Shown: piece by piece, positions 32,474-32,718 of the stretch | How the letters are laid out: the number at the start of each line of letters is the position of its first letter | How positions within the stretch are numbered: the stretch's first letter is position 1 | NCBI RefSeq assembly: GCF_000003605.2 | Contig: NW_003156738.1 | Span: forward strand, 488,227-520,944 | Source of the DNA: Saccoglossus kowalevskii | Lineage: Eukaryota > Hemichordata > Enteropneusta > Harrimaniidae | Length of the DNA: 32,718 nucleotides | Direction: 5' to 3' | Translations under genes and position numbers: made by a program | Notes under the pieces: generated by a model | What the model saw: the letters and a program-made list of their open reading frames with translations, nothing else | Databases searched by the model: none | What the model was told of the DNA's origin: nothing

Positions 32474-32718
32474 TAGATGGTGATGTCGGGAATGACACGA
32501 TAGGTTTTTTTTTGTCCTGATTTGTATACGCAAGGCATAGAAACGGCTGCATTTATAGTCTAAAGCTTTTGACTCAATATTAATATTAAGGAAACTATAA
32601 TGATTTTATTAATTGCAATATACTCACTCGTCTATGTAACTGGTATATTCAGTTTCTGTTTTTCAATTATTCGATTTAGTGTGAATGTTATGGACTGGTT
32701 AGTGTCATCTTCCGTAAA
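32474..32718. other. AT-rich window end, no recognised feature
   Basis: Contains a T-run (32,504-32,513) and AT-rich sequence; would be the first intron if the exon at 32,267 is real. Confidence 0.4.

Overview
This is a window of animal nuclear DNA: AT-rich, intron-bearing, with one conserved protein-coding gene, decayed retrotransposon and DNA-transposon pieces, abundant minisatellites and a 223-base assembly gap. The repeat load and the one recognisable gene, a SKIDA1-type Ski/Sno/Dac protein, suggest a marine invertebrate, perhaps a non-vertebrate deuterostome such as an amphioxus or acorn worm. The species is an inference; nothing here fixes it. There is no bacterial-style gene layout, CRISPR array, rRNA or convincing tRNA.

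Left half (about 1-14,000): repeat-rich, with no supported host gene. Six unrelated tandem arrays follow one another: a 23-bp array at the very start, a 74-bp array near 2.4-3.4 kb, a 34-bp array near 4.5-5.0 kb, a 26-bp array near 7.4 kb, a decayed 20-bp-scale array near 8.6 kb, and a 20-bp array with higher-order structure over 11.4-13.97 kb. Between them lie a 150-bp hAT-like MITE, a 60-bp TTAA-flanked palindrome, and a decayed non-LTR retrotransposon (reverse transcriptase with the YADD motif). A second 3' fragment of the same retrotransposon family lies 1.8 kb away in the opposite direction.

Middle (14,000-27,600): mostly single-copy-looking AT-rich sequence. Two copies of one small TTAA-flanked MITE family sit about 3 kb apart, inverted relative to each other. 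A candidate exon with good splice sites lies at 18,474-18,652, and a GC-richer stretch of unknown origin at 22,640-23,650. I recognise no protein family here.

Right end (27,600-32,718): the one confident gene, a 796-residue SKIDA1-like nuclear protein on the minus strand. Its coding part is a single exon, with a good splice acceptor just upstream (so probably a 5' UTR intron), a poly(A) signal downstream, and a CCAAT box about 640 bp upstream of the start codon. About 1.2 kb beyond that promoter, on the plus strand, is a possible first exon with a mitochondrial-presequence-like N terminus and a YY1-like start context. If real, the two genes are head to head.
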